Of a DNA stretch of 64,000 bases, positions 56,283-64,000 are shown one piece after another. Positions within the stretch are counted from its first letter, which is position 1, and each line of letters opens with the position of its first letter. The position numbers and the translations under genes are program-made. The stretch comes from Ruminococcus sp. (GTDB taxonomy: Bacteria > Bacillota > Clostridia > Oscillospirales > Ruminococcaceae). The notes under the pieces were generated by a model that saw only the letters and a program-made list of their open reading frames with translations, had not been told where the DNA came from and made no database searches. Location of the stretch: assembly GCA_016288815.1 (NCBI GenBank), contig JAEELF010000001.1, forward strand, positions 1-64,000, read 5' to 3'.

Positions 56283-58141
56283 ATTTACGAGAAAAGATAG
56301 AAAAACACCTGCTGTCTGTACAGAAGCCCTCCCGCTACATCGGCGGAGAGGTTGGCAGCGTGATAAAGGACAAGTCCAAGGTAGATGTCCGCTTCGCATT
56401 TTGCTTCCCGGACACCTACGACATCGGAATGTCGCACCTTGGCATAAAGATACTGTACTCGCTCAAGAATTCGCGTGAGAATTACTGGTGCGAGCGCTGC
56501 TTTGCGCCATCGGAGGACTTCGAGGCTATAATGCGCGAGAACGATATCCCGCTCTACGCGCTCGAGAGTCTCGACCCGATAAGCGAGTTCGACTTCATCG
56601 GCTTCACTATGCAGTACGAGCTCTCCTATACGAACGTGCTGAATATGCTCGACCTTGCCGGTATACCGATATTCGCGAAGGACCGCTCCGACGAGCTTAA
56701 AAACATCGTCGTTGCGGGAGGACCCTGCGTCTGTAACCCTGAGCCTCTTGCGGACTTCTTTGACATCTTCATACTCGGCGAGGGCGAGGAGGTCAACCTC
56801 GAGCTCATGGATCTCTTCTGGGAGATGAAGCAGCAGGGCGCGACGAAGCACGAATTCCTGCTCAGAGCCTCACATCTTGAGGGTATCTACGTCCCCAGCT
56901 TCTATGAATTCAGCTACAAGGATGACGGCACGATCGCCGCAGTTACGCCGCTCAACGGCGCTCCCGCGACCATAAGGAAGCGTATCATCAGGGACATCGA
57001 CAAGGTCTTCTACCCGGAAAACTTTGTCGTCCCGTTCACCGAGATAGTCCACGACCGTATCTCCGTCGAGGTACTTCGCGGCTGTATCCGCGGGTGCCGG
57101 TTCTGTCAGGCGGGCTTCATCTACCGCCCGTTCCGAGAGAAGACCTCCGACACTATAGTCGAGGAGGCGAAGCTCCTTTGTGAGAACACCGGCTACGATG
57201 AGATCTCCCTCGCCTCGCTCAGTACCAGCGACCACTCTGACATCGACAATATGCTCACAAAGCTCCTTGACTACACAGAGAAAGCGCGTATAAACCTGTC
57301 GCTCCCGTCCCTGAGAGTGGACAATTTCTCCGAATCCCTGCTTGAAAAGATCAAGAAAGTTCGCAAGAGCGGACTCACCTTTGCCGCAGAGGGCGGTACA
57401 CAGCGCCTCCGCGACGTCATAAACAAGAACGTCACCGAGGAGGAGATAATGAACACCTGCCGTATAGCCTTCGAGGGCGGATATTCGGCGGTCAAGCTTT
57501 ATTTCATGATGGGACTCCCGACCGAAACTGACGAAGACATCGTGGGTATCGCAGAGCTTGCCCAGCGCGTTGTGGACCTCTACTACAGTATCGAGAACCG
57601 CCCCAAGGGCAGGGGAGTGCAGGTCTCGGTCAGCTGCGCGACATTCGTCCCGAAGCCGTTCACGCCGTTCCAGTTCGAGCCGCAGGATACTCAGGAAATG
57701 ATCGAGCATAAGCAGAAGCTGCTGCTCGACTCCGTCAAGACCAAGAAGGTCAAGGTCAGCTACCACGACCCGAGCGTCAGCAAGCTCGAGGTCATACTCG
57801 CAAAGGGCGACCGCAGATTGTGCAAGGCAGTCTACACAGCATGGAAAAAGGGTTGCAAGTTCGACAGCTGGGGAGAGTACTTCCACTTTGACCGCTGGCT
57901 CGAAGCCTTCGAGGAGTGCGGCATCGATCCGGCATTCTACGCGAACAGGCGCTTTGGCTACGACGAGATACTTCCGTGGGATCACCTCGATTACTTCGTG
58001 TCCAAGGAGTTCTTTGTCCGCGAGAACAAGACTGCGCATAACGCAGTAACGACGCCGAACTGCCGTCTGCGCTGCTCCGGCTGCGGAGTAAATAAGTGTG
58101 TAGGGAGGGAGTGCTTTGATAAAAGTCAGGGCCGTATTTGA
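56279..58141 (+). CDS. TIGR03960-type B12-binding radical SAM protein
   Basis: FCFPDTYDIGMSHLGIKILY; RGCIRGCRFCQAGF; GTG start with SD GGAG. Confidence 0.9.
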   Translation: MNLREKIEKHLLSVQKPSRYIGGEVGSVIKDKSKVDVRFAFCFPDTYDIGMSHLGIKILYSLKNSRENYWCERCFAPSEDFEAIMRENDIPLYALESLDPISEFDFIGFTMQYELSYTNVLNMLDLAGIPIFAKDRSDELKNIVVAGGPCVCNPEPLADFFDIFILGEGEEVNLELMDLFWEMKQQGATKHEFLLRASHLEGIYVPSFYEFSYKDDGTIAAVTPLNGAPATIRKRIIRDIDKVFYPENFVVPFTEIVHDRISVEVLRGCIRGCRFCQAGFIYRPFREKTSDTIVEEAKLLCENTGYDEISLASLSTSDHSDIDNMLTKLLDYTEKARINLSLPSLRVDNFSESLLEKIKKVRKSGLTFAAEGGTQRLRDVINKNVTEEEIMNTCRIAFEGGYSAVKLYFMMGLPTETDEDIVGIAELAQRVVDLYYSIENRPKGRGVQVSVSCATFVPKPFTPFQFEPQDTQEMIEHKQKLLLDSVKTKKVKVSYHDPSVSKLEVILAKGDRRLCKAVYTAWKKGCKFDSWGEYFHFDRWLEAFEECGIDPAFYANRRFGYDEILPWDHLDYFVSKEFFVRENKTAHNAVTTPNCRLRCSGCGVNKCVGRECFDKSQGRI

Positions 58142-58769
58142 GAAAAAGGGGAGAGCAAAGTACATCTCCCACCTCGACCTCAACCGCTGTATGCTGAGGA
58201 CATTCCGCCGCTCGGGACTGCCGATATGGTACACCGAGGGCTTCAATCCGCACCCTTACTACTCCTTTGCGCTCGCGCTTTCGCTCGGCTATGAGAGCAG
58301 CTGCGAGATACTCGACTTCAACCTAAATGAGGAGATACCGTACAGTGAGGTCATGGACAAGCTGAACGCCGTAATGCCGGAGGGCATGAGGATAACGTCT
58401 GTCACCGAGCCGAAGCTCAAGATAACCGCGATAGCCAAGGCAGAGTACACATTTTCGCTCGTGACAGATGTCACGGACAAGCTGTTTGAGGACATAAAGT
58501 CAATGCTCGGAGGAGAGGAGATACTCATCGAGAAAAAGACTAAAAAGGGCGTCAAGACAGTTGACATCAAGCCCGAAATGGAGGTCACAGGACTTGAATG
58601 CTCCGCCGACTCAGTGGATGTTTCAATGCGCCTGCCAGCCGGCACCCAGACCAACTACAACCCCTCGCTGTTCTTCGAGGCATTGAGAAACACCGGCACG
58701 GTACCCTTTGAGCCGCGTATTATCTGCCGCACGGCGATACTCTGCGAGGACAACTCCGTGTTCGCGTAA
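58116..58769 (+). CDS. TIGR03936 / DUF2344 family protein
   Basis: KGRAKYISHLDLNRCMLRTFRRSGLPIWYTEGFNPHPYYSFALALSLGYES. Confidence 0.92.
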   Translation: MIKVRAVFEKKGRAKYISHLDLNRCMLRTFRRSGLPIWYTEGFNPHPYYSFALALSLGYESSCEILDFNLNEEIPYSEVMDKLNAVMPEGMRITSVTEPKLKITAIAKAEYTFSLVTDVTDKLFEDIKSMLGGEEILIEKKTKKGVKTVDIKPEMEVTGLECSADSVDVSMRLPAGTQTNYNPSLFFEALRNTGTVPFEPRIICRTAILCEDNSVFA

Positions 58770-58780
58770 AAGGTGATAAT

Positions 58781-59572
58781 ATGGACATTTTCAGAAAGAA
58801 CATAGACGGCGGAAAAGCCTTTGACTGGGGACGCACGTCGTCGGATTACGCTAAATACCGCGATATCTACCCGGACATTTTCTTCGCGAAGGTCGCCGAA
58901 AGGGGACTGTGCGTGAACGGTCAGAACGTCCTCGACCTCGGTACAGGAACAGGCGTCGTGCCGCGTAATATGTACAGATACGGGGCAAAGTGGACAGGCG
59001 CGGACATCTCGCCCAATCAGATAAGGCAGGCAGAGCTGCTCGCGGAAAACTCAGGCATGGACATCAGCTTCATCGCCTCGCCGGCTGAGAAGATAGACCT
59101 CCCAGATGGCACCTTCGATGTCGTTACTGCGTGCCAGTGCTTTTTCTACTTCGATTACGGGACCGTTATCCCGAATATCGCACGTCTGCTCAAAGACGGC
59201 GGACGGCTCGTGATACTTTTCATGGCATGGGTGCCCGCCGACGACCCTGTAGCGAGAGCCAGCGAGGAGCTCGTGCTAAAATACAACTCCGAATGGACCG
59301 GCGGCGGATATACCCGTGCCCCTGTGTTCATTCCCGAGATCGCACACGAATATTTCGACATCGAAGCGCAGGAGGACTACGATCTCATGGTGCCGTTCAC
59401 GCGCGACAGCTGGAACGGACGCATGAAAGCCTGCCGCGGGGTGGGAGCCTCCATGCCTCCGCAGGACATAGCCGCGTGGGAGCACGAGCATAAGGAAATG
59501 CTCGGTAAACTCGTCCCCGACGAGTTTGAGATACTCCACCACGCAGCAATGGCTGTGCTCAGAAAGAGGTAA
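58781..59572 (+). CDS. Class I SAM-dependent methyltransferase
   Basis: NVLDLGTGTGVVPRNMYRYGAKWTGADISPNQI; FDVVTACQCFFYF. Confidence 0.9.
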   Translation: MDIFRKNIDGGKAFDWGRTSSDYAKYRDIYPDIFFAKVAERGLCVNGQNVLDLGTGTGVVPRNMYRYGAKWTGADISPNQIRQAELLAENSGMDISFIASPAEKIDLPDGTFDVVTACQCFFYFDYGTVIPNIARLLKDGGRLVILFMAWVPADDPVARASEELVLKYNSEWTGGGYTRAPVFIPEIAHEYFDIEAQEDYDLMVPFTRDSWNGRMKACRGVGASMPPQDIAAWEHEHKEMLGKLVPDEFEILHHAAMAVLRKR

Positions 59573-59604
59573 AAATATTAATTTTATATTTTTTGAAAAA
59601 ACAC

Positions 59605-59633
59605 TTGCATTTTCTCTTAAAGTATGGTATAAT
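59605..59633 (+). promoter_or_regulatory. Promoter of rplS
   Basis: TTGCAT-17 nt-TATAAT with ATGG preceding -10. Confidence 0.7.
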
Positions 59634-59649
59634 ATCAAAGCATTTGAGT

Positions 59650-59830
59650 TCCGTCTGCCCATGCGGCAGATGAGCGTTAATGCCGAAAGACATTAAATCG
59701 GACAGTCCGCTGCCTGCTTTTCGGCTCTCAGGAGCCTTTGCGCTTTGCGCCTTGTATTATTATTCCCGCGGCCGCTGGATGCTGAACAGCCCCCGCAGGA
59801 CAGGTAAGAATGTTCGGAAATTTTAGGAGG
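59650..59830 (+). promoter_or_regulatory. Structured 5' leader of rplS (candidate L19 autoregulatory leader)
   Basis: About 200 nt between promoter and ATG; three-way-junction-like and alternative hairpins visible by eye. Confidence 0.5.
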
Positions 59831-59838
59831 AAAATAAA

Positions 59839-60183
59839 ATGGATGCACTCAAAATGATCAGCAACTCAAGCATGAAGGAAAATGTTCCGCAGTTCAATGT
59901 CGGCGACACCGTTAAGGTACACGTTCAGATCAAGGAAGGCGACAAGAGCCGTATCCAGGTCTTCGAGGGTACTGTTATCGCAAAGAAGCACGGCGGCATC
60001 AGCGAGACCTTCACCGTTAGACGTGTAGCTCACGGCTGCGGTATCGAGAGAGTTTTCCCGCTCCACTCTCCTGTCGTTGACAAGGTAGAGGTCATCAGAA
60101 GCGGTAAGGTTCGCAGAGCTAAGCTCTACTACCTCCGTGACAGAGTCGGCAAGGCTGCTAAGGTCAAGGAACAGCTCCGCTAA
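59839..60183 (+). CDS. rplS: 50S ribosomal protein L19
   Basis: [60 protein letters not shown]. Confidence 0.97.
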   Translation: MDALKMISNSSMKENVPQFNVGDTVKVHVQIKEGDKSRIQVFEGTVIAKKHGGISETFTVRRVAHGCGIERVFPLHSPVVDKVEVIRSGKVRRAKLYYLRDRVGKAAKVKEQLR

Positions 60184-60192
60184 GAGAATGCA

Positions 60193-60262
60193 TTACGAGT
60201 TCAGGCAGGTCTCCTGCCTGACTCGCAAAAACTCCTTGAAGGGACTTAAAGTCCCTTTTTTG
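60193..60262 (+). terminator. Tandem hairpins/terminator after rplS
   Basis: CGAGTtCAGGCAGG-tct-CCTGCCTGaCTCG then AAGGGACTTAAAGTCCCTTTTTT. Confidence 0.8.
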
Positions 60263-60303
60263 CTAATCAGAACCAAATTTTAGTACAGAGCCGAGGTGTC
60301 AGC

Positions 60304-61044
60304 ATGGAAGAAAATAAGGAATTATTGGAAGAAACAGAGGCAGATGATGCGCTGACTGAGAATGCTTCCGAAGTTCAGGAGGAAGCCCGGGAAGACGAGA
60401 ACGGAGAAGAGGAAGAGACTGCCGAAACAGAGGCGGAAGGCGATGACAGCGCCCTCATAAAGGATATCCTCGAGATAGTCGAATCCACTCTCGTTACAGT
60501 TTTCGTCATCGTTCTGCTGTTCACATATATACTTCACCCGGTGAATATAGTCGGCGGCTCGATGGAGAACACACTCAAGACCAACGACCGTATCTTCATG
60601 TCCACAGTATACTTCGATGTGTCATACGGTGACATCATCATAATCGACAATAATATGTCCTACCTCTTCGATGACAGGGGACAGGTTTACGAACGCAATA
60701 TCGACAACTCCCCGCTGAAGGAGTGTATAATCAAGCGCGTTATCGCCTGCGGAGGACAGACCCTCGACATCGTTGACGGCGTTGTCTATGTAGACGGCAA
60801 GGCGATCGACGAGCCCTACGCGAACGGCTTCACGGGGCAGGGCACTGCTTTCAACTTCCCGATAACGATCCCCGAGGGGTACTATTTCGTAATGGGCGAC
60901 CACAGAAACGCCTCCACAGACAGCCGTTTCGACACAGTCGGATTAATAAAGAAGGATCAGATATACGGCAAGGCGATAATCAGATATTCGCCGTTCAGCA
61001 GTTTCAAACTCCTTTTCAACTCGTGGAAGAAGTCATCTGAATGA
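60304..61044 (+). CDS. lepB: Signal peptidase I
   Basis: GGSMENTLKTNDRIFM; IIKRVIACGGQTLDI; MGDHRNASTDSR. Confidence 0.94.
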   Translation: MEENKELLEETEADDALTENASEVQEEAREDENGEEEETAETEAEGDDSALIKDILEIVESTLVTVFVIVLLFTYILHPVNIVGGSMENTLKTNDRIFMSTVYFDVSYGDIIIIDNNMSYLFDDRGQVYERNIDNSPLKECIIKRVIACGGQTLDIVDGVVYVDGKAIDEPYANGFTGQGTAFNFPITIPEGYYFVMGDHRNASTDSRFDTVGLIKKDQIYGKAIIRYSPFSSFKLLFNSWKKSSE

Positions 61045-61643
61045 AAAATAGAGAACAAAGAATAACGGATACAACAAAAGAGATCTTCGCGCTTTTAGAA
61101 ACAATTCTGGTATCGCTCTTCATTGCCTGCCTTGTCTTCACATATATATTCAGACTTGCAACGATAAAGGGCGAGTCCATGTGCAATACGCTCCAGCCCG
61201 GCGACAGGGTAGTGTTCACCACATGGTACGGCGAGCCCGAACAGGGAGATATCGTCATCATAAACGCAGACCAGTCTGTAACGTTCACGGATAGCGGAGA
61301 GATCGAAACAAAGCCCGGACTTGAAAAAACTATAGTAAAGCGTATTATAGCCGTTGAGGGTCAGACGATCGACATTGATTTTTACAGGGGATCTGTCAAG
61401 GTAGACGGAAAACTATTGAATGAAAAGTATATAAAAGAACTGACCCATAATGACGGCGGTGCGTTTACATTTAAATATCCGATTACCGTCCCGGAGGGGT
61501 ATGTGTTCGTGATGGGCGACAACCGCAACAGATCAAAGGACAGCAGATACTCCGATATCGGTCTCGTCCCGGAGGACGATATCGTCGGCGAGGTCGTATT
61601 CAGGGTACTGCCGCTCAGCAGGTTCGGCTCGCTCGCAAAATGA
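61041..61643 (+). CDS. lepB: Signal peptidase I (second copy)
   Basis: GESMCNTLQPGDRVVF; IVKRIIAVEGQTIDI; MGDNRNRSKDSR. Confidence 0.94.
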   Translation: MKNREQRITDTTKEIFALLETILVSLFIACLVFTYIFRLATIKGESMCNTLQPGDRVVFTTWYGEPEQGDIVIINADQSVTFTDSGEIETKPGLEKTIVKRIIAVEGQTIDIDFYRGSVKVDGKLLNEKYIKELTHNDGGAFTFKYPITVPEGYVFVMGDNRNRSKDSRYSDIGLVPEDDIVGEVVFRVLPLSRFGSLAK

Positions 61644-61656
61644 ACAGGAGGCATTC

Positions 61657-62550
61657 GTGGAAAACACCGATATGAAGCAGATCCAGTGGTTTCCGGGTCA
61701 TATGGCGAAGACCCGCAAGCTCATCGCTTCAAATCTGAAGCTCGTTGACGCCGTGGTCGAGATAGTCGATTCGCGCACACCGCTGAGCAGCCGCAATCCC
61801 GAAATGGACAGGCTGACCTCTGGCAAGCCGCGAATGGTGCTCCTCAACAAGAGCGACCTCGCGGACGAAAAAGCTACACAGCGCTGGATAAACTATTTCA
61901 GTAGCATAGGTGTCACAGCGATCGCCGTGGACTGCAAGTCTGGCAAGGGACTCAAAAGCCTCATGCCCACGCTGAAGGCAAAGGTACTGCGCGAGCTCAT
62001 GGAAAAGCGCGAACGAAGCGGAATGAGCGGTGCTGCGATAAGGCTCATGATAGTGGGTATACCGAACGTGGGCAAATCCTCGCTGATAAACCGACTTGCC
62101 GGCGGAAAGCGCGCGAAGGTCGAGGACAGACCCGGCGTTACCCGCACTAAGCAGTGGGTGAAGATAGACACCGGCGCGGAGCTGCTCGATATGCCGGGAG
62201 TTCTGTGGCCTAAGTTCGACGACCAGAGCGTCGCGATAAGGCTCGCGTTCACAGGTGCGATAAGCGACGATATCCTCGACATCGAAACGCTCGCTATGAA
62301 GCTGCTGAAATTCCTTTCAGAGAGCTACCCTCAGTCTCTCAGGGAAAGGTATAAGATAGAGTTCGACGATAGCGACGACGGTCTCTCGCTGCTTGAAAAG
62401 GTTGGCAGGAAGCGCGGAATGGTCGTTTCCGGCGGAGAGATAAACACTGAACGCGCGGCTATAACCGTTATAGATGAATTCAGAAGCGGCAAGCTCGGCA
62501 GGATAACACTTGAGCTACCGCCCGCAAAGGAAAAGCTATGCCAAGAATAA
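61657..62550 (+). CDS. rbgA: Ribosome biogenesis GTPase YlqF/RbgA
   Basis: IQWFPGHMAKTRKLI; circularly permuted GTPase NKSDLA...GIPNVGKSSLIN. Confidence 0.95.
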   Translation: MENTDMKQIQWFPGHMAKTRKLIASNLKLVDAVVEIVDSRTPLSSRNPEMDRLTSGKPRMVLLNKSDLADEKATQRWINYFSSIGVTAIAVDCKSGKGLKSLMPTLKAKVLRELMEKRERSGMSGAAIRLMIVGIPNVGKSSLINRLAGGKRAKVEDRPGVTRTKQWVKIDTGAELLDMPGVLWPKFDDQSVAIRLAFTGAISDDILDIETLAMKLLKFLSESYPQSLRERYKIEFDDSDDGLSLLEKVGRKRGMVVSGGEINTERAAITVIDEFRSGKLGRITLELPPAKEKLCQE

Positions 62551-63152
62551 CGCTCCACAAGGAGCTTTTCGACTATGACTCCCAGCTCCGCCGTGAATAT
62601 CCCGTGATATGCGGCGTAGATGAAGCGGGCAGAGGTCCGCTCGCGGGAGATGTATACGCAGCGGCTGTTGTACTGAGCGACGGCACGCTGATAGACTACC
62701 TTAACGACAGCAAGAAGCTGTCCGAGAAGCGCCGCGAGGAGCTTTTTGACGTTATAATAGAGAGAGCGGACGCATACTCAATAGCCACGGCTTCCGTCGA
62801 GGAGATAGACTGCATGAATATCCTCAACGCTACAATGCTCGCCATGAGACGCGCTGTTGAGGAGCTTGATATCAATCCTGACCTTGCCCTTGTGGACGGC
62901 AACAGGCTCCCCGAGCTCCCGTGCGAGGCGAGGACAGTCATCAAGGGCGACGCGACATCGGCTTCGATAGCCGCAGCGTCAGTGCTTGCAAAGGTCGCGA
63001 GGGACAGATACATGAAAGTCCTTGCGGAGATGTACCCGCAGTACTGCTTCGACCAGCACAAGGGCTACGGTACGAACTTGCACTACGAAATGCTTGAAAA
63101 GCACGGTATCTCCGAGGTCCACAGGAAGTCCTTCCTGAAAAAGCTTTTATGA
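62538..63152 (+). CDS. rnhB: Ribonuclease HII
   Basis: ICGVDEAGRGPLAGDVYAAAVVL; LNDSKKLSEKRREEL. Confidence 0.96.
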   Translation: MPRITLHKELFDYDSQLRREYPVICGVDEAGRGPLAGDVYAAAVVLSDGTLIDYLNDSKKLSEKRREELFDVIIERADAYSIATASVEEIDCMNILNATMLAMRRAVEELDINPDLALVDGNRLPELPCEARTVIKGDATSASIAAASVLAKVARDRYMKVLAEMYPQYCFDQHKGYGTNLHYEMLEKHGISEVHRKSFLKKLL

Positions 63153-63529
63153 TGACAAAAAGCGAGACAGGAAAACTCGGCGAGGAACAGGTCTGCACAT
63201 ACCTCACAGACCGCGGCTACACTATCCTCGCGAGGAATTACCGCATAAGGGGCGGGGAGATAGACATCATCGCCGAGAACGGCGATTTTATAGCCTTTGT
63301 TGAGGTCAAGACCCGCAAGCCCGACAGCCTTGTGACAGGCTTTGAAGCAGTCAACAAGCGCAAGCGCGGGCTCATAATCAAAACTGCCGCTGATTATTGC
63401 TGCAAGCACCCGACCATGCTCCAGCCAAGATTCGATGTCGCACAGGTCATCGCGTCCGGGGGCAGAGTGCTCAGCATTGATTATATACAAAACGCCTATG
63501 ATACCACAGGCTACAATTACAATTTCTGA
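63149..63529 (+). CDS. YraN family (UPF0102) protein
   Basis: KLGEEQVCTYLTDRGYTILARNYRIRGGEIDIIAENGDFIAFVEVKTRK. Confidence 0.93.
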   Translation: MMTKSETGKLGEEQVCTYLTDRGYTILARNYRIRGGEIDIIAENGDFIAFVEVKTRKPDSLVTGFEAVNKRKRGLIIKTAADYCCKHPTMLQPRFDVAQVIASGGRVLSIDYIQNAYDTTGYNYNF

Positions 63530-63540
63530 AGGGTGATACT

Positions 63541-64000
63541 ATGTTCTACAACAGCACAAGAAACAGCGATGTCAAGGTAAAGAGCGCCGAGGCGATCACA
63601 CAGGGCATATCTTCCGAGGGCGGACTTTTCGTTCCCGAGAGCATACCGGAGCTGTCTCTTGCTGACATAAAAGCTATCGGCGAGATGTCCTATGCGGACA
63701 GAGCAGCTTTCGTGTTCTCGAAGTTCCTTACAGACTTCACGGACGCCGAGATACACTACTGCACCGATAACGCCTACAGCACGAAGAATTTCGAGTCTGA
63801 GAGCATTACCGAAATAGCGCATCTCTTCGACGGCACATATATGCTCGAGCTCTGGCACGGACCTACCTGCGCCTTCAAGGATATGGCGCTCCAGATACTC
63901 CCGTACTTCCTCACGACCTCCGCGAAGAAGATCAACCTCGACAAGAAGATAGTCATTCTCGTTGCTACCTCCGGAGACACCGGAAAGGCTGCGCTCGAGG
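63541..64000 (+). CDS. thrC: Threonine synthase, truncated by window end
   Basis: MFYNSTRNSDVKVKSAEAITQGISSEGGLFVPE...LWHGPTCAFKDMALQ...VATSGDTGKAALE. Confidence 0.93.
   Translation, partial: MFYNSTRNSDVKVKSAEAITQGISSEGGLFVPESIPELSLADIKAIGEMSYADRAAFVFSKFLTDFTDAEIHYCTDNAYSTKNFESESITEIAHLFDGTYMLELWHGPTCAFKDMALQILPYFLTTSAKKINLDKKIVILVATSGDTGKAALE

Noticed and set aside
56870-58246. 458-aa minus-strand ORF opposite the radical SAM gene
   Set aside because: Antisense shadow; the plus-strand gene has clear motifs

Overview
The 64 kb window looks like a bacterial chromosome from a cellulolytic Ruminococcus-type member of the Clostridia. That assignment is inference, based on a type I dockerin protein, a permuted-order GH3, GH43, an Rnf operon and aroB-A-C. 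It is densely packed with mostly housekeeping genes: glyA, aroBAC, an EF-G paralogue, four tRNAs, rnfCDGEAB, glmS, a divergent type IIA topoisomerase pair, uppP, addBA, htrA, an LTA-synthase-like sulfatase, cdd, a TIGR03960-like radical SAM pair, rplS, two lepB genes, rbgA, rnhB, yraN and thrC. I saw no CRISPR array, prophage, transposase or classical defence island. The observations most worth following up are: (1) an unlisted 16-aa cysteine-rich peptide gene with its own promoter, Shine-Dalgarno (SD) site and terminator; (2) a standalone small protein carrying the glycyl-radical C-terminal motif of anaerobic ribonucleotide reductase (NrdD), beside a Crp/Fnr gene with a 16-bp palindrome; (3) a DacF-like protein whose SxxK, SxN and KTG motifs all appear degraded; (4) a tandem GH25 protein with a degraded second domain; (5) an SPFH / zinc-ribbon / truncated membrane-tail triad; (6) a perfect 2x16-bp dyad over the prephenate dehydrogenase promoter; and (7) several structured 5' leaders (rplS, amidase, GH43). 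Nothing was computed: all homology and folding calls were made by eye.
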